Counted from the stretch's first letter, positions 35,553 through 48,049 are shown. The stretch: DNA of 64,000 nt from an uncultured Pelagibacteraceae bacterium (GCA_902509725.1 CABWYI010000001.1:1-64000), one strand, 5' to 3'. Notes: generated by a model from the sequence alone, not told the origin. Translations and numbers: made by a program.

Positions 35553-37034
35553 TTAATTATTGACTAGATTAATATTATACATCTCAATTAAATCCGTTAT
35601 AGAAACTTCTATTGTATTTATCAATGGATCTGGGTAAAAGCCAAAAAATAATATTGGTACAGCTAATGATGATAAAACAAATATCTCAGATCTTTTTAAG
35701 TCAATCATATCCTTTAATTCTGGGTTCACAAGCTTTCCAAAAATAACTCTTTTGTACAACCATAAAATATAAGCAGCCCCAAGAATAACTCCTACGCTTG
35801 CAAACACAGCTACTAAAATATTATCTTTAAATACACCTATTAAAATCAAAAATTCTCCAATAAAACCACTTGTACCAGGTAGGCCTAATGAACCTAAAAC
35901 AAATATCATTAATAGAATTGAGTATTTTGGAACAACACTTACCAAACCACCATAGGTGCTTATCAATCTTGAATGCATACGATCATAAACAACTCCCACA
36001 CTTAAAAAAAGAGCCGCTGAAATAAGTCCGTGACTTATCATTTGAATGATACTACCTTCTATGCCTTGCTGTTGAATTGTAAAAACTCCTATTGTCACAA
36101 AACCCATGTGCGCAACAGATGAGTAAGCAATTAACTTTTTCATATCTTCCTGCATTAAAGCTATCAAAGATGTAAAAATAATTGCTATAACACTTAAAGT
36201 ATAGATAAGTGGAGTAAAAATTTCTGAAGCAACAGGAAATAGCCCTAGAGAAAATCTTATAAAACCATAACCAGCCATCTTAAGTAAAATTGCAGCTAAT
36301 AATACAGATCCAGCTGTTGGTGCTTCTACATGTGCGTCTGGTAACCAGGTATGTACTGGCCACATAGGAGTTTTAACAGCAAAAGAACTAAAAAAGGCTA
36401 GCCAAAGTAAATTTTGATACTTAATATCTATACCATATTCATAAAGTAAAGTGATATCTGTTGTGCCTGTAATCCAATAAATTGAAATTATTGCAACTAA
36501 CATTAATACTGATCCTAACAAAGTATATAGGAAAAATTTAAAGGCAGAATAGACACGTCTCTCACCACCCCAAATTCCAATAATTAGAAACATTGGAATC
36601 AATCCAGCTTCAAAAAATAAATAAAATATTATAAGATCTAAAGAGCAAAAAACTCCGATCATAAAAGATTCCATTATTAATACTGCAATTAGAAATTCTC
36701 TTAATCTTTTATTTATAGAATTGTTAATTGAAATTATACAAAGCGGTGTAATAAAAGTTGTTAAAATAATAAATAATATTGAAATTCCATCAATTCCAAC
36801 TTTATAATTTATAAATCCCTTAATCCATTCTCTAGTTTCAATAAATTGAAATTCTGAAGTTGATTGATCAAATAATATCCACAAATAAATTGACAGAAAA
36901 AAATTTACTAAAGAGGTAAATAACGCAACATATTTTACCGTAATGTTGTTTTCCTTGCTGCTTTTTGTAAAAAGTAAAAATAATGCTCCAATTGTAGGTA
37001 ATAAAATTAATGATGATAAAATTGGAAAATTCAT
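35553..37034 (-). CDS. nuoM: NADH-quinone oxidoreductase subunit M
   Basis: Second antiporter-like subunit of complex I. The 493-residue protein has about 14 helices, with DLIIFYLFFEAGLIPMFLIIGIWGG (conserved Glu), AVKTPMWPVHTWLPDAHVEAPTAGS (conserved Lys) and EDMKKLIAYSSVAHMGF. Its start abuts the nuoL stop. Nothing unusual is seen. Confidence 0.97.
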   Translation of the reverse strand: MNFPILSSLILLPTIGALFLLFTKSSKENNITVKYVALFTSLVNFFLSIYLWILFDQSTSEFQFIETREWIKGFINYKVGIDGISILFIILTTFITPLCIISINNSINKRLREFLIAVLIMESFMIGVFCSLDLIIFYLFFEAGLIPMFLIIGIWGGERRVYSAFKFFLYTLLGSVLMLVAIISIYWITGTTDITLLYEYGIDIKYQNLLWLAFFSSFAVKTPMWPVHTWLPDAHVEAPTAGSVLLAAILLKMAGYGFIRFSLGLFPVASEIFTPLIYTLSVIAIIFTSLIALMQEDMKKLIAYSSVAHMGFVTIGVFTIQQQGIEGSIIQMISHGLISAALFLSVGVVYDRMHSRLISTYGGLVSVVPKYSILLMIFVLGSLGLPGTSGFIGEFLILIGVFKDNILVAVFASVGVILGAAYILWLYKRVIFGKLVNPELKDMIDLKRSEIFVLSSLAVPILFFGFYPDPLINTIEVSITDLIEMYNINLVNN

Positions 37035-38947
37035 TATTTAATAATTAAAAATGTTAATAATGCAGAAAAACCTAACAACATAACAAAAGCATATTGATAT
37101 ATAAATCCACTTTGAAATTTATTAGCTTTTAATGAAAATTTTTTTATAAGTCCCGCGATTCCATCTGGACCAAAACCATCTATTAATTTAATGTCAAAAA
37201 ATTTCCAAAGAAACAATCCTAATTTTTTAGAAGGTAAAATAAATATTTTTTCATATAATTCATCAAAGTACCATTTATCTAATAAAAATTGATATAAAGG
37301 TTGATTAATTTCAACAATTCGTCTTGGTAAATCTTTATTTTTAACAAACAGGTAATATGAAATTGGTATTGATATAATTACTAAAACTGGCGTTAAAATT
37401 AGAAACCAAAATGGTGGGTGCTCCGTGCTAAGAGGTTCTAGAAATAAAATTGAATCATTCCAAAAACTATTAATCCCCTCTTTTCCGATAAAGAGCTCTT
37501 TAAAAAAAAAGCCCGCAAATACTGCTCCTATTGATAATATTACTAAAGGTATTAACATTACCAATGGGGAATCGTGTGTTTCTTCAATTTTAATTAATTT
37601 ATTATTAAATTTTCCATGAAATGTTTTAAAGATTAATCTCCAAGAATATACTGACGTAAAAAAAGCAGTTACAATCCCAATCCCAGCAGCATAATAACCA
37701 GAAGTATTTCCTTTTAAATATGCAAACTCAATTATTGCATCTTTTGAGTAAAAACCTGATAAAAAAGGAAAACCAGTTAAAGCTAAAGTTCCTATTATCA
37801 TCAATACATACGTGTAAGGCAATTTCTTATATACGCCTCCCATATTGTTAATATTTTGCTCATCCTTAAAGGCATGAATTACTGAACCAGAGCCTAAAAA
37901 TAATAAGGCTTTAAAAAAAGCATGTGTAAATAGATGAAACATAGCAACATTATAAGCTCCAACTCCCGTTGCAAAAAACATGTAACCTAATTGACTACAT
38001 GTTGAGTAAGCAATTATTTTTTTTATATCAGTTTGAACAAGTGCAACTGACGCTGCAAAAAAAGCTGTACTCATTCCAACTATCGTGATGACATTTAATG
38101 CCAATTCAGAGTATTCATATATAGGTGAGCACCTTACTACTAAAAAAACACCTGCTGTTACCATTGTTGCTGCATGTATAAGTGCTGAGACTGGCGTAGG
38201 TCCTTCCATGGCGTCAGGCAACCAAGTATGCAGAAATATTTGTGCCGATTTTCCCATAGCGCCTACAAATAAAAGTAAACAAATTAAATCAATAACATTG
38301 ATATTTAACCCTAAGAAAATAATTTCTTTTTCTTTTATCGTTGGAATTAATTGAAAAACTTCTGAATAATTTACTGTACCAAACAAATAAAAAATTAAAA
38401 AAATACCAAGTGCAAATCCAAAATCTCCTACTCTATTTACCAGGAATGCCTTCATAGCAGCTGAGTTAGCAGAATCTTTTTTAAACCAAAATCCAATTAA
38501 AAAATAAGAGCAGAGACCAACACCCTCCCAGCCAAAAAATAATTGTAAAAAATTGTCAGAAGTCACTAACATTAACATTGCAAATGTAAAAAGGGACAAA
38601 TAAGCCATAAACCTAGGTTTATGAGGATCGTGAGACATATATCCAATTGAATAAATATGAACCAAAGCTGAGACTGATGTAACTACAACTAACATTACTG
38701 CCGATAAAGAATCTATCTTCATAGACCAATTAACATCTAGAGATCCAGAATTAATCCATGTAGCGATAACTATATTTTCCTGATAACCATTAAATGTTAC
38801 TTCATAAAAAACTATTGCTGATAAAATTGCAGAGATTACTACAAATAAACTTGTAACAATTTCAGAGTTTCTGTCTCCAATCAACTTTCCAAAAAATCCT
38901 GAAATTATAGAAGCTAACAATGGTAGTGCTATTATTAAAATCTCCAT
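37034..38947 (-). CDS. nuoL: NADH-quinone oxidoreductase subunit L
   Basis: Distal antiporter-like proton-pumping subunit of complex I. The 637-residue protein has FFGWEGVGLCSYFLIGFW, GKSAQIFLHTWLPDAMEGPTPVSALIHAATMV, TDIKKIIAYSTCSQLGYM, and a C-terminal amphipathic/transverse helix region after about residue 510 that runs along the membrane arm. It sits 1 nt from nuoK. Confidence 0.97.
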   Translation of the reverse strand: MEILIIALPLLASIISGFFGKLIGDRNSEIVTSLFVVISAILSAIVFYEVTFNGYQENIVIATWINSGSLDVNWSMKIDSLSAVMLVVVTSVSALVHIYSIGYMSHDPHKPRFMAYLSLFTFAMLMLVTSDNFLQLFFGWEGVGLCSYFLIGFWFKKDSANSAAMKAFLVNRVGDFGFALGIFLIFYLFGTVNYSEVFQLIPTIKEKEIIFLGLNINVIDLICLLLFVGAMGKSAQIFLHTWLPDAMEGPTPVSALIHAATMVTAGVFLVVRCSPIYEYSELALNVITIVGMSTAFFAASVALVQTDIKKIIAYSTCSQLGYMFFATGVGAYNVAMFHLFTHAFFKALLFLGSGSVIHAFKDEQNINNMGGVYKKLPYTYVLMIIGTLALTGFPFLSGFYSKDAIIEFAYLKGNTSGYYAAGIGIVTAFFTSVYSWRLIFKTFHGKFNNKLIKIEETHDSPLVMLIPLVILSIGAVFAGFFFKELFIGKEGINSFWNDSILFLEPLSTEHPPFWFLILTPVLVIISIPISYYLFVKNKDLPRRIVEINQPLYQFLLDKWYFDELYEKIFILPSKKLGLFLWKFFDIKLIDGFGPDGIAGLIKKFSLKANKFQSGFIYQYAFVMLLGFSALLTFLIIK

Positions 38948-38948
38948 T

Positions 38949-39263
38949 CTATCCTTTTAACTTATCTATTTCCTCAACACGTATAGTTCCTGAATTTCTA
39001 TAGTAAACAACTATAATCGCTAAACCTATTGCTGCTTCAGCAGCAGCTACAGTTAAGATAAATAATGTGAATACTTGTCCAGATAAATCATTTAAATAAA
39101 TTGAAAAAGACACTAAATTTATATTTACCGCCAACAAGATCAATTCGATACTCATCAAAATTACAATAATATTTTTTCTATTTAAAAAAATCCCAACAAT
39201 ACCAATTGTAAATATAATAGCTCCTAATGTTAAGTAGTGTCCCAATCCAATTTCAATCATCAA
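38949..39263 (-). CDS. nuoK: NADH-quinone oxidoreductase subunit K
   Basis: Small membrane subunit of complex I with three helices and 104 residues, including [20 protein letters not shown] (conserved Glu in TM2) and [15 protein letters not shown] (conserved Glu in TM3). Both buried Glu residues needed for the proton path are present. It overlaps nuoJ by 11 nt. Confidence 0.97.
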   Translation of the reverse strand: MMIEIGLGHYLTLGAIIFTIGIVGIFLNRKNIIVILMSIELILLAVNINLVSFSIYLNDLSGQVFTLFILTVAAAEAAIGLAIIVVYYRNSGTIRVEEIDKLKG

Positions 39264-39882
39264 TTTTTACTCCCTTGTTATATGGTACTTCTAAAACTTG
39301 AACACCTTCAGATCTTTCACGAGAAATTTGTTTTATATAACTTTGTCTTTTTAATCCCTCTCTTTGTCTAAAAGTAAGAACAATTGCACCTATCATAGCA
39401 ATTAATAGTATCATTCCACTAATTTGAAAAATATGAATATAGTCCGTATATAAAATTTGTCCTAACGAATGAGTATTTGTTAATTCATTTGATGGAATTA
39501 ATATTTGTGAATTTAAAAGTTCAGGTTTGTACTTCCATCCACCTATAACTATTATTAATTCAAAAAAAATTAATGTGCTTATTATTAAACCAATTGGTAT
39601 ATGATTTGAATTTTCTGCTGAAGCAAACCATTGATTTTTTTGTTGAGCCACATTTAACATCATGACAACAAACAAAAATAATACAGCAACTGCACCTACA
39701 TAAACAATGAGCATTATCATTCCTAAAAATTCTGCCCCAATCATAATAAAAAGGCATGAAATACTTATGAAATCTAAAATTAAAAAGAATACAGAATGGA
39801 CTGTATTTTTTGATGCTGTAACCATGATTGCTGAAACAATCGCAATTAATGAAAATATATAAAAGAAAATTGCATGAGCCAT
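39253..39882 (-). CDS. nuoJ: NADH-quinone oxidoreductase subunit J
   Basis: Five-helix membrane subunit of complex I (209 residues) with the pi-bulge helix region [26 protein letters not shown] that couples quinone reduction to proton pumping. A hydrophilic C-terminal tail of about 35 residues follows TM5. It overlaps nuoK by 11 nt and lies 5 nt from nuoI. A long second-frame reading frame over it (39560-40033) is a shadow. Confidence 0.96.
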   Translation of the reverse strand: MAHAIFFYIFSLIAIVSAIMVTASKNTVHSVFFLILDFISISCLFIMIGAEFLGMIMLIVYVGAVAVLFLFVVMMLNVAQQKNQWFASAENSNHIPIGLIISTLIFFELIIVIGGWKYKPELLNSQILIPSNELTNTHSLGQILYTDYIHIFQISGMILLIAMIGAIVLTFRQREGLKRQSYIKQISRERSEGVQVLEVPYNKGVKIDD

Positions 39883-39887
39883 TTAAA

Positions 39888-40373
39888 TTATCTATATGGG
39901 TTATCTGTTTTAATATTTGAGGCCAAGATATTTTCCCACCTATCTCCATTGTCCAATAGTTTTTCTTTTGTGTAATATAGCTCTTCTCTCGTTTCAGTTG
40001 AGAATTCAAAATTTGGACCCTGAACAATTGCATCTACTGGACAAGATTCTTCACACAATCCACAATAAATACATTTCATCATATCAATATCATAACGAGT
40101 AGTTTTTCTGCTACCATCACTTCTTTGAGATGACTCAATAGTAATTGCTTGAGCTGGGCAAACTGCTTCACAAAGTTTACAGGCAATACACCTTTCCTCA
40201 CCGTTCGGGTATCTTCTCAGAGCATGCTCACCTCTGTATCTTGGGCTAATTTTTCCTTTTTCAAAAGGATAGTTAATTGTTTTTTTTGGTTTAAATAATT
40301 CTTTAATAGCAATTAATAAACCACTCACAAAGTCAACCATTAGAATTGTTTTTAAAAATCTTGTAATTTTCAT
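39888..40373 (-). CDS. nuoI: NADH-quinone oxidoreductase subunit I
   Basis: Carries iron-sulfur clusters N6a and N6b in the peripheral arm of complex I. In the 161-residue protein the two 4Fe-4S motifs are visible: Cys62/65/68/72 ([12 protein letters not shown]) and Cys101/104/107/111 ([12 protein letters not shown]). The amphipathic N-terminal helix and the [20 protein letters not shown] segment are typical. It abuts nuoH with no spacer. Confidence 0.97.
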   Translation of the reverse strand: MKITRFLKTILMVDFVSGLLIAIKELFKPKKTINYPFEKGKISPRYRGEHALRRYPNGEERCIACKLCEAVCPAQAITIESSQRSDGSRKTTRYDIDMMKCIYCGLCEESCPVDAIVQGPNFEFSTETREELYYTKEKLLDNGDRWENILASNIKTDNPYR

Positions 40374-41372
40374 TTAATTTGTTGGTAATAGATTAAAGTA
40401 AAATAAATAACTCGCAGTTAAAACTACATAAATTAGAGACAGGGGTAAAAATATCTTCCATCCAAGTCTCATCAATTGATCATATCTATATCTTGGTACG
40501 ATGGCTTTAACTAAGGCAAAAAGGATAAATAAAAATAATATTTTGAAAACTAACCATATGGGACCTGGAATTAAATTAAATGGATATAAATCTATTGGTG
40601 ATAACCACCCACCAAGAAAGAGAATTGATCCAAGAGCGCACATTAATAAAATATTTGCGTACTCTCCCAACCAAAACATTGCATACATCATCCCTGAATA
40701 CTCAGTTTGGTACCCTGCCACTAATTCAGCTTCTGCTTCAGGTAAATCAAATGGTGGCCTATTTGTTTCAGCTAATGCTGAAATAAAAAAAATTATAAAC
40801 ATCGGGAATAATGGAATAACAAACCAAACTTTTTGTTGAGCCATAACAATATCACTCAAATTGAGTGAACCAACGCATAATAAAACATTAATAATTATTA
40901 TTCCTATTGATACTTCGTAAGACACCATTTGAGCAGCAGATCTAATTGCACCTAAAAAAGGATATTTAGAATTTGATGCCCATCCACCCATAATAATTCC
41001 ATAAACACCTAAAGATGAAACTGCAAAAATATATAAAATCCCAACATTTATATCTGCTAATACCTGTTTTTCACTAAATGGTATTACAGCCCAGGCTATA
41101 AGAGCTAATGTCATAGTTATTATTGGAGCAAGAATAAAAATTATCTTATTAGAACTTGATGGAATTATAATTTCTTTAAAAATATATTTTAAAGCATCAG
41201 CCAAAGATTGTAACAAACCAAAGGGACCAACAACATTTGGACCCTGTCTTTTTTGAACAAAAGCCCAAACCCTTCTATCAAGCCAGACTATCATTGCAAC
41301 AGACACCAATACTGGAACTAATAAAAATAAAATCTTATATATTTCTTGAAAAATGATTGTTATATAATCCAT
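40374..41372 (-). CDS. nuoH: NADH-quinone oxidoreductase subunit H
   Basis: Membrane subunit that forms the quinone-entry site of complex I. The 332-residue protein has eight helices, with [25 protein letters not shown], the acidic loop [29 protein letters not shown] and the [18 protein letters not shown] motif. It is 3 nt from nuoG and 0 nt from nuoI. Confidence 0.97.
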   Translation of the reverse strand: MDYITIIFQEIYKILFLLVPVLVSVAMIVWLDRRVWAFVQKRQGPNVVGPFGLLQSLADALKYIFKEIIIPSSSNKIIFILAPIITMTLALIAWAVIPFSEKQVLADINVGILYIFAVSSLGVYGIIMGGWASNSKYPFLGAIRSAAQMVSYEVSIGIIIINVLLCVGSLNLSDIVMAQQKVWFVIPLFPMFIIFFISALAETNRPPFDLPEAEAELVAGYQTEYSGMMYAMFWLGEYANILLMCALGSILFLGGWLSPIDLYPFNLIPGPIWLVFKILFLFILFALVKAIVPRYRYDQLMRLGWKIFLPLSLIYVVLTASYLFYFNLLPTN

Positions 41373-41375
41373 TTA

Positions 41376-43409
41376 CTATCCCTCAGTACCTGTACGTTTT
41401 ATTTCTAACTTTGAATTGTAACAATCAAGCATAGTCTTAGAAGCTCTAGCTATAACATTTGAAAAATAATAATCTTTATAAGTTACATTTAAATTTTCAT
41501 TTTCAAAATTTTCATTACTTTTATTAACTATTGATGGTGGGTTTTGTTTTTCTTTTCTTAAATTCAAAAAATTAAACATGCTACTCTCAAGCTCTTCCTT
41601 ATCATTAAAGAGTTTACGATTATTCATTATTTCAGCTAAATCATTAATTATTTGCCAGTCCTCTTTCGCTTCGCCCGGTGGATATGAGGCTTTGTAGGCT
41701 TTTTGCAACCTTCCTTCTAAATTGGTGTAATGACCTGATTGCTCAGTATATGCAGCGCCGGGTAAAATAATATCAGCAATTTCTGCTCCTCTATCACCAT
41801 GGCTACCTTGATAAATAATGAACTCATTTTTTTTATTAAATTTCAAATCATCTTGTCCAAGCAAGTAAACAATTTCAAATTTATTTTCATTAAGTTCTTT
41901 CAATAAATTTTGATTATTATTGATAATTTCTAAATCTAAGTTTCCAACAGTAGATGCATCAGATGATAAAATATTAAATGGATTCCAGTTTTCTGTAAAT
42001 TTTTGATTTTTAGCCAAAAATTCTTTTAAAATTGATAAAAGATGATTAGCTGATTTCAATCTTAAAAATGACTCACCAAATATTAATAATGGTTTTTTTG
42101 ATTGTAAAATTTCTTTCGAAATTTGGTTTTTACCATCTATAATATTTTTAATGGTTTGAGTTTTTCCATCTAATGCTTGATAAGGATATGTTAAATCACC
42201 AACATCATTAAGTGATATTATTTTTGATTTTTTTTGTAGGTAAGTTTTTCTAATTCTTGCATTTATTATGGTTCCCTCAAATCTCGGGTTAGTGCCTATT
42301 AAAAAAATTAAATCAGACTCTTCTATTCCGTTTATTGATGAATTAAAAAGATAGTTTTCTCTAAAGGTTGTATCATAAAAAATATTTGTAGATCTAAAAT
42401 CATAATTTTTACTATCCAATGTTCTTTCAAAAAATTCTTTAAATATAAATCCTGTTTCCATATTATTCAAATCACCAACAAATCCGCAAACTTTTTCTTT
42501 ACTTGTATTTCCAAGTTTTGATTTAATTAATTTATAAACTTCATCCCAGTTAGCTTTTTCAAATTTGTTATTATACTTAATATAAGGGGTATCGAGTCTT
42601 TGATTTAGTAATCCATCACAAGCATATCTTGTTTTATCTGAAATCCATTCTTCATTAATGTCCTCATTTATTATAGGTAAAACTCTTTTTACCTCCCAAT
42701 CATATGTGTCAACTCGTACATTAGATCCAATAGAATCCATAACATCTATTGTTTCTGTTTTTTTTAACTCCCAAGGTCTTGCTTCAAAAACATAGGGTTT
42801 TGAAGTTAATGCTCCCACTGGACAAAGGTCGATAACATTTCCAGATAATTCTGATTGTACTGATTGTTCTAAGTATGTTGTAATTTGCATATCCTCACCT
42901 CTTCCAATTGCACCTAGCTCAGGAACTCCTGCTACCTCAGTAGCAAATCTTACACATCTTGTGCAATGAATACATCTTGTCATTTGAGTTTTTATAAGCG
43001 GACCCATATTTTTATCTGGAACAAATCTTTTGTTTTCCTTAAATCTTGACTTATCTATCCCGTAAAACATTGACTGATCTTGAAGATCACACTCACCACC
43101 TTGATCGCATACAGGGCAATCTAGAGGATGATTTGCTAACAAGAACTCCATTACTCCCTTTCTAGATTTTTCTATTTTAGGCGTATTCGTTTTTATCACC
43201 ATTCCATTCGCGGCAGGCATTGCACATGATGCTATTGGTTTTGGGGATTTTTCCATTTCAACCAAACACATTCTACAATTGCCAGCTATTGATAATTTTT
43301 CGTGATAACAAAATCTTGGAATTTCAACCCCAGCTTTTTCACAAGCCTGAAGGACAGTTAGACCTTCTTCTACTTCTATATCTATATCGTTTACTTTTAA
43401 TTTAAGCAT
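41376..43409 (-). CDS. nuoG: NADH-quinone oxidoreductase subunit G
   Basis: Largest peripheral-arm subunit of complex I (677 residues). The N-terminal 2Fe-2S ferredoxin domain has [21 protein letters not shown] followed by CRMC. A His-Cys 4Fe-4S site lies near [18 protein letters not shown], a further cluster in [13 protein letters not shown], and the molybdopterin-oxidoreductase-like domain occupies the C-terminal two thirds without a cofactor signature. It overlaps nuoF by 8 nt. Confidence 0.96.
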   Translation of the reverse strand: MLKLKVNDIDIEVEEGLTVLQACEKAGVEIPRFCYHEKLSIAGNCRMCLVEMEKSPKPIASCAMPAANGMVIKTNTPKIEKSRKGVMEFLLANHPLDCPVCDQGGECDLQDQSMFYGIDKSRFKENKRFVPDKNMGPLIKTQMTRCIHCTRCVRFATEVAGVPELGAIGRGEDMQITTYLEQSVQSELSGNVIDLCPVGALTSKPYVFEARPWELKKTETIDVMDSIGSNVRVDTYDWEVKRVLPIINEDINEEWISDKTRYACDGLLNQRLDTPYIKYNNKFEKANWDEVYKLIKSKLGNTSKEKVCGFVGDLNNMETGFIFKEFFERTLDSKNYDFRSTNIFYDTTFRENYLFNSSINGIEESDLIFLIGTNPRFEGTIINARIRKTYLQKKSKIISLNDVGDLTYPYQALDGKTQTIKNIIDGKNQISKEILQSKKPLLIFGESFLRLKSANHLLSILKEFLAKNQKFTENWNPFNILSSDASTVGNLDLEIINNNQNLLKELNENKFEIVYLLGQDDLKFNKKNEFIIYQGSHGDRGAEIADIILPGAAYTEQSGHYTNLEGRLQKAYKASYPPGEAKEDWQIINDLAEIMNNRKLFNDKEELESSMFNFLNLRKEKQNPPSIVNKSNENFENENLNVTYKDYYFSNVIARASKTMLDCYNSKLEIKRTGTEG

Positions 43410-44730
43410 TTTTATCCAACAAGTGTTGATCCACCAAATAAGGTATATCTTTATTTTGTTTTACAATTGGATCAAATTTATTCCTTTTTTTAATTTCATC
43501 TTTAAAATGTCTTAATAGACCCTGAACTGGCCATGAAGATCCCTCTCCAAATGCACAAATAGTATGACCCTCTATTTGTTTTGTTACATCTCCTAACATT
43601 TCAACCTCATCTTTTGAGGCTTCACCTTTTGCCATTCTCTCAAGCATTCTCCACATCCAGCCTGACCCTTCTCTACATGGTGTGCACTGACCACAGCTCT
43701 CGTGCTTATAAAATCTAGCAATTCTAGCCATACACTTAATAATGTCCTGATCTTTATTTATTACGACTACCCCAGCTGTTCCTAACCCACTTTTTTCAGC
43801 AACTAAGGAGTCAAAATCCATTGTTAAAGTTTCACATTTATCTTTTGGAATTAATGGCATTGATGATCCGCCAGGTATTACGGCTTGTAAATTGTCCCAT
43901 CCACCAATCACACCTCCAGCATGGACTTCTATTAATTCTTTTAAGGGTATGTTCATTTCTTCCTCAACATTACAAGGGTTATTAACATTACCTGAAATAC
44001 AAAATATTTTGGTACCTGTGTTTTTTTCTCTTCCCAAAGAAGCAAACCATTTACCACCTCTTCTAAGAATTGTTGGAACAACAGCTATTGTTTCGACATT
44101 ATTAATTATTGTTGGACATCCATAAAGACCAATCAATGCTGGAAAAGGAGGTTTTAATCTTGGCTGACCTTTTTTTCCCTCTAAACTTTCAAGTAGCGCT
44201 GTTTCCTCTCCACAAATATATGCCCCAGCACCATAATGAATATAAATATCTAAATCCCATCCTGTTCCAGCTGCATTTTTTCCAAGTAATTTTTTTTCAT
44301 AGGCTTCATCAATTGCAGCTTGAAGCTTCTGACCATCAATAAAATATTCACCTCTAATATAAATATAGCAAATATTAGCTTGGATTGCGTAGGAAGCTAT
44401 TAAACAACCTTCGATTAATTTATGCGGTTCAAACCTTAAAATATCTCTGTCTTTGCAAGTCCCGGGCTCTGACTCGTCACCGTTGATTACTAAGTAGTGT
44501 GGTCTCGATCCAACCTCCTTGGGAGCAAAAGACCATTTTAATCCAGTAGGAAAACCTGCCCCACCTCTTCCCCTTAATTGTGAGTCTTTAATTTCATCAA
44601 TTATCCAATCTCTGCCTTTGTTAGTTATATCTTTAGTGTTAACCCAGTCACCACGTTTTTGAGATGAAAGTAAATCTGATCCCAAATCATTATACAAATT
44701 TTTAAAAATTCTATCTTGATCCTTAAGCAT
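43402..44730 (-). CDS. nuoF: NADH-quinone oxidoreductase subunit F
   Basis: NADH- and FMN-binding subunit of complex I (442 residues). It shows the NADH-binding [28 protein letters not shown], the FMN-site [16 protein letters not shown], and the N3 4Fe-4S motif [10 protein letters not shown] with a fourth Cys in TICAFGEG. It overlaps nuoE and nuoG by 8 nt each. Confidence 0.97.
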   Translation of the reverse strand: MLKDQDRIFKNLYNDLGSDLLSSQKRGDWVNTKDITNKGRDWIIDEIKDSQLRGRGGAGFPTGLKWSFAPKEVGSRPHYLVINGDESEPGTCKDRDILRFEPHKLIEGCLIASYAIQANICYIYIRGEYFIDGQKLQAAIDEAYEKKLLGKNAAGTGWDLDIYIHYGAGAYICGEETALLESLEGKKGQPRLKPPFPALIGLYGCPTIINNVETIAVVPTILRRGGKWFASLGREKNTGTKIFCISGNVNNPCNVEEEMNIPLKELIEVHAGGVIGGWDNLQAVIPGGSSMPLIPKDKCETLTMDFDSLVAEKSGLGTAGVVVINKDQDIIKCMARIARFYKHESCGQCTPCREGSGWMWRMLERMAKGEASKDEVEMLGDVTKQIEGHTICAFGEGSSWPVQGLLRHFKDEIKKRNKFDPIVKQNKDIPYLVDQHLLDKNA

Positions 44731-45331
44731 TTTTTACATCCATTAATGTTTTTCTACTGTTTTCAGGTTCATTATTAACCCGTCCTCTATAAGAGCCAGG
44801 CTGAGGTTTTTCACCTTTTAAAATCTTGTCTAATATTCCTAATGTTTTTTCTTTATCCAGGTCCTCATAATAATCGTCATTAATTTGCATCATGGGAGCA
44901 TTAACACATGCACCCAAACATTCTACTTCCATCCATGAGCAACTTTTATCACTTGATAATTCTGACTCATTTTCTGAAATTTTTTCCTTACATGCTTCAA
45001 CTAATTTGTATGCACCTCTAATCATGCACGGTGTTGTTGTACAAACTTGAATAAAATATTTCCCTACAGGAGATAAATTATACATAGAATAAAAAGTGGC
45101 AACCTCGTAAACTTTTATATAGGGCATATCTAAAATTTTGGCGATGCACTTCATTGCAGCTAGAGGTATCCAATTATTATTTTGTCTTTGCGCTATATAA
45201 AGTAGTGACATCACTGCACTTTGTTGTTTACCTTTTGGATATTTTTTTATTATAGTATTTACTGCTTCTAGTGAAGAAGAATTAAATTCAAAATTTTCAG
45301 GTTGATCTTTAGCTGGCCTTTTTAAACTCAT
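44723..45331 (-). CDS. nuoE: NADH-quinone oxidoreductase subunit E
   Basis: Thioredoxin-fold subunit holding the 2Fe-2S cluster N1a. In the 202-residue protein the four cluster cysteines are visible at Cys97, Cys102, Cys138 and Cys142 (CTTTPC and CLGAC). The C-terminal part has a family-typical extension with [12 protein letters not shown], as in alphaproteobacterial and mitochondrial 24-kDa subunits. It overlaps nuoD by 4 nt and nuoF by 8 nt. Confidence 0.96.
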   Translation of the reverse strand: MSLKRPAKDQPENFEFNSSSLEAVNTIIKKYPKGKQQSAVMSLLYIAQRQNNNWIPLAAMKCIAKILDMPYIKVYEVATFYSMYNLSPVGKYFIQVCTTTPCMIRGAYKLVEACKEKISENESELSSDKSCSWMEVECLGACVNAPMMQINDDYYEDLDKEKTLGILDKILKGEKPQPGSYRGRVNNEPENSRKTLMDVKNA

Positions 45332-46503
45332 CTGTCAACCTCACCAAAAACAATATCAAGCGAACCTAAGACAGCAGGCACGTCAGCTAACATATGTCCT
45401 TTAATTAAATAATCCATAGATTGCAAATGAGAGAATCCTGGTGCTCTAATTTTACATTTATAGGGTTTGCTTGAGCCATCTGATATTAGATAAACTCCAA
45501 ACTCACCTTTTGGAGCTTCTACTGCAGTATAAATTTCATCCTTAGGAACACGAAACCCTTCAGTGAAAAGTTTAAAATGATGGATCAAAGCTTCCATTGA
45601 TTGTTTAATTTCTTTTTTTGATGGAGGTGTTATTTTTCCATCAAAACTTTTTACCGGACCATTTTCCATTTTATCCAAACACTGTTTAATTATTGACACA
45701 CTCTCTTTCATTTCTTCAATTCTACATAAATATCTATCGTAACAATCACCATTTTTTCCAACTGGAACTTTAAATTCTAATTGCTCATAACAATCATAAG
45801 GTTGTGATTTTCTAAGATCCCATGGAACACCAGATCCCCTAATCATTACGCCACTAAATGAATAATCAAGAGCGTCCTCTTTTGTTACAACTCCAATATC
45901 CACATTTCTTTGTTTAAAAATTCTATTATCAGTAAGTAAATTTTCTAGGTCATTAATAACTTTTGGAAAATTTTTACAAAATTTATATATATCTTTATCT
46001 AAACCAGCTGGTAAATCTTGGTGAACTCCACCAGCTCTAAAGTAATTTGCATGTAATCTAGAACCAGAAACTCTTTCGTAAAATGTCATTAATGTTTCTC
46101 TTTCTTCAAAACCCCATAGTGATGGTGTTAGGGCACCAACATCTAAAGCTTGGGTAGTTACATTTAAAATATGGCTTAAAATTCTACCAATTTCACAAAA
46201 CATTACTCTTATATATTGAGCTCTAATAGGAACCTCGATTTTTAAAATTTTTTCGATTGCTAATGCAAAAGCGTGTTCTTGATTCATTGGAGCTACGTAA
46301 TCTAGACGATCAAAGTACGGGACTGCTTGCATGTAAGTTTTATTTTCGATTAGCTTTTCCGTTCCGCGATGCAATAAACCTATGTGTGGATCCGCTTTTT
46401 CAACAACTTCTCCATCTAGTTCCAGAATCAATCTCAAAACACCATGAGCTGCTGGGTGCTGCGGTCCAAAATTTAAATTAAGATTTTTAATTTTTTTTGT
46501 CAT
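45328..46503 (-). CDS. nuoD: NADH-quinone oxidoreductase subunit D
   Basis: Quinone-site subunit of complex I related to the large subunit of NiFe hydrogenases (391 residues). Recognisable segments are [15 protein letters not shown], the [14 protein letters not shown] loop with the quinone-site His, the [15 protein letters not shown] segment, and ending [12 protein letters not shown]. Separate nuoC and nuoD genes match alphaproteobacteria and not E. coli, where they are fused. It overlaps nuoC by 17 nt. Confidence 0.97.
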   Translation of the reverse strand: MTKKIKNLNLNFGPQHPAAHGVLRLILELDGEVVEKADPHIGLLHRGTEKLIENKTYMQAVPYFDRLDYVAPMNQEHAFALAIEKILKIEVPIRAQYIRVMFCEIGRILSHILNVTTQALDVGALTPSLWGFEERETLMTFYERVSGSRLHANYFRAGGVHQDLPAGLDKDIYKFCKNFPKVINDLENLLTDNRIFKQRNVDIGVVTKEDALDYSFSGVMIRGSGVPWDLRKSQPYDCYEQLEFKVPVGKNGDCYDRYLCRIEEMKESVSIIKQCLDKMENGPVKSFDGKITPPSKKEIKQSMEALIHHFKLFTEGFRVPKDEIYTAVEAPKGEFGVYLISDGSSKPYKCKIRAPGFSHLQSMDYLIKGHMLADVPAVLGSLDIVFGEVDR

Positions 46504-47092
46504 TTATTTCAGTTTGTTCTTTAATATATTCAGTTCCTTCCCAAGGACTTTCGTAATCAAAATTTCTATAATTTTGTTCCAATTTTACTGGCTCGTTTAT
46601 TACTTTCTTTTTATCTTCGCTGTATCTTACTTCTGTATGACCTGTCAGGGGAAAATCTTTTCTTAAAGGATGGCCTTCAAAACCGTAATCAGTTAAAATT
46701 CTTCGTAAATCTGGATGATCTTTAAAATTTACTCCATACATATCAAAAACTTCTCTTTCCATCCAGTTAGCTGCAGGAAATATTGAAGTTAAAGATGGTA
46801 TGACCTCATTTTCATTAATTAAATAGCTAAGAATCATTCTTTGATTAAATTCGTGACTTAAAAAAAGATACACAACCTTAAATCTTTGTGTTTGCTCAGG
46901 ATAATCTACAACTGTTATATCTATAATTTGTCTAAACTTAGTATCTTTGTTAGTTTTAATAAATAATGTTACATCAACTAAATTATCTTTATCAATTTCA
47001 ACATAAATTTGATTATGCTTGATCTCAGTTTTTTTTATTTTTGAGGCTAATTCTGAGTTAATTTTTTTTTCTAAGTCTTTTAAATTTATCAT
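46487..47092 (-). CDS. nuoC: NADH-quinone oxidoreductase subunit C
   Basis: 30-kDa subunit of the complex I peripheral arm. The 201-residue protein carries the family motif [42 protein letters not shown] block (positions about 113-150), with only minor changes. The C-terminal tail runs into nuoD with a 17-nt overlap. It is 1 nt from nuoB. Confidence 0.96.
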   Translation of the reverse strand: MINLKDLEKKINSELASKIKKTEIKHNQIYVEIDKDNLVDVTLFIKTNKDTKFRQIIDITVVDYPEQTQRFKVVYLFLSHEFNQRMILSYLINENEVIPSLTSIFPAANWMEREVFDMYGVNFKDHPDLRRILTDYGFEGHPLRKDFPLTGHTEVRYSEDKKKVINEPVKLEQNYRNFDYESPWEGTEYIKEQTEINDKKN

Positions 47093-47093
47093 T

Positions 47094-47609
47094 TTATCTA
47101 GTTAAAGATCCTTTATTTCTAATTTTTTTTTGCAATTGCATTATTCCATACAATAAAGCTTCTGCTGATGGTGGGCAGCCAGGCACATAGATATCTACAG
47201 GGACTATACGATCACATCCTCTTACAACCGAGTATGAATAATGATAGTAACCTCCACCATTGGCACAGCTTCCCATTGAAATAACATATCTGGGCTCTGG
47301 CATTTGATCGTAAACTTTTCTTAATGCAGGTGCCATTTTATTTGTCAAAGTACCAGCAACAATCATTACATCTGATTGCCTAGGTGAACCTCTTGGTGCA
47401 GCACCAAATCTCTCAAGGTCATATCTTGGCATAGCGGTTTGCATCATTTCAACAGCGCAACAAGCAAGACCAAAAGTCATCCAATGTAAGGACCCAGCTC
47501 GGGACCAATTAATTAAATTATCTAATGATGTAGTAATAAAACCATTCTTGCTAAAATCTTTTGCAAGTTGTTTAAACTCATCAGGTACTTGATCTATTTT
47601 ATTGTTCAT
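47094..47609 (-). CDS. nuoB: NADH-quinone oxidoreductase subunit B
   Basis: Binds cluster N2, the last iron-sulfur centre before quinone. The 171-residue protein shows the tandem Cys50-Cys51 ([11 protein letters not shown]), Cys115 ([10 protein letters not shown]) and Cys145 ([11 protein letters not shown]), the full ligand set. It is 12 nt after nuoA. Its length matches the alphaproteobacterial PSST homologue. Confidence 0.97.
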   Translation of the reverse strand: MNNKIDQVPDEFKQLAKDFSKNGFITTSLDNLINWSRAGSLHWMTFGLACCAVEMMQTAMPRYDLERFGAAPRGSPRQSDVMIVAGTLTNKMAPALRKVYDQMPEPRYVISMGSCANGGGYYHYSYSVVRGCDRIVPVDIYVPGCPPSAEALLYGIMQLQKKIRNKGSLTR

Positions 47610-47621
47610 TTTATTAAGATA

Positions 47622-47990
47622 TTATTCCCAGTCTAAAGCGCCTTTTTTCCATTCATAAATAAAACCAACAGTGAGTATGAATAAAAAAATCATCATTGAC
47701 GTAAAACCTAAAATTCCAATGTTTCCTAAAGAGATTGCCCACGGAAATAAAAATGCTATTTCAAGATCAAAAATAATGAATAGTATTGCAACAAGATAAA
47801 ACCTTACGTCAAATTCCATCCTTGAGTCTTGAAAAGGCTCAAATCCACATTCATAAGCCGATAATTTTTCTGGATCTGGATTTTTTGGAGACAATATAAA
47901 ATTTACCACTATAAAGGCACAGCTTAAACCAAGTGCAATTATAAGGAATAATATAATTGGCAAATAATCTTTTAAAAATTCCGCAGTCAT
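47622..47990 (-). CDS. nuoA: NADH-quinone oxidoreductase subunit A
   Basis: First gene of the nuo operon; a three-helix membrane subunit of complex I with 122 residues. It shows [45 protein letters not shown] features (about 43-85), the conserved Cys loop and the FDLE acidic pair. A perfect TATAAT lies about 60 bases upstream, so it probably has its own promoter in addition to read-through from the tRNAs. Confidence 0.97.
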   Translation of the reverse strand: MTAEFLKDYLPIILFLIIALGLSCAFIVVNFILSPKNPDPEKLSAYECGFEPFQDSRMEFDVRFYLVAILFIIFDLEIAFLFPWAISLGNIGILGFTSMMIFLFILTVGFIYEWKKGALDWE

Positions 47991-48049
47991 GATGGAATAT
48001 ATATCATTTTTTAAAGCTAGATGAAGTGGTGTTAGGTCACATTATTCAA

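Noticed and set aside
39560..40033. 157-codon open frame on the minus strand across nuoJ and nuoI
   Set aside because: It lies in another frame over two certain complex I genes, encodes a Cys/His/Phe-rich product without domain features, and is a shadow.
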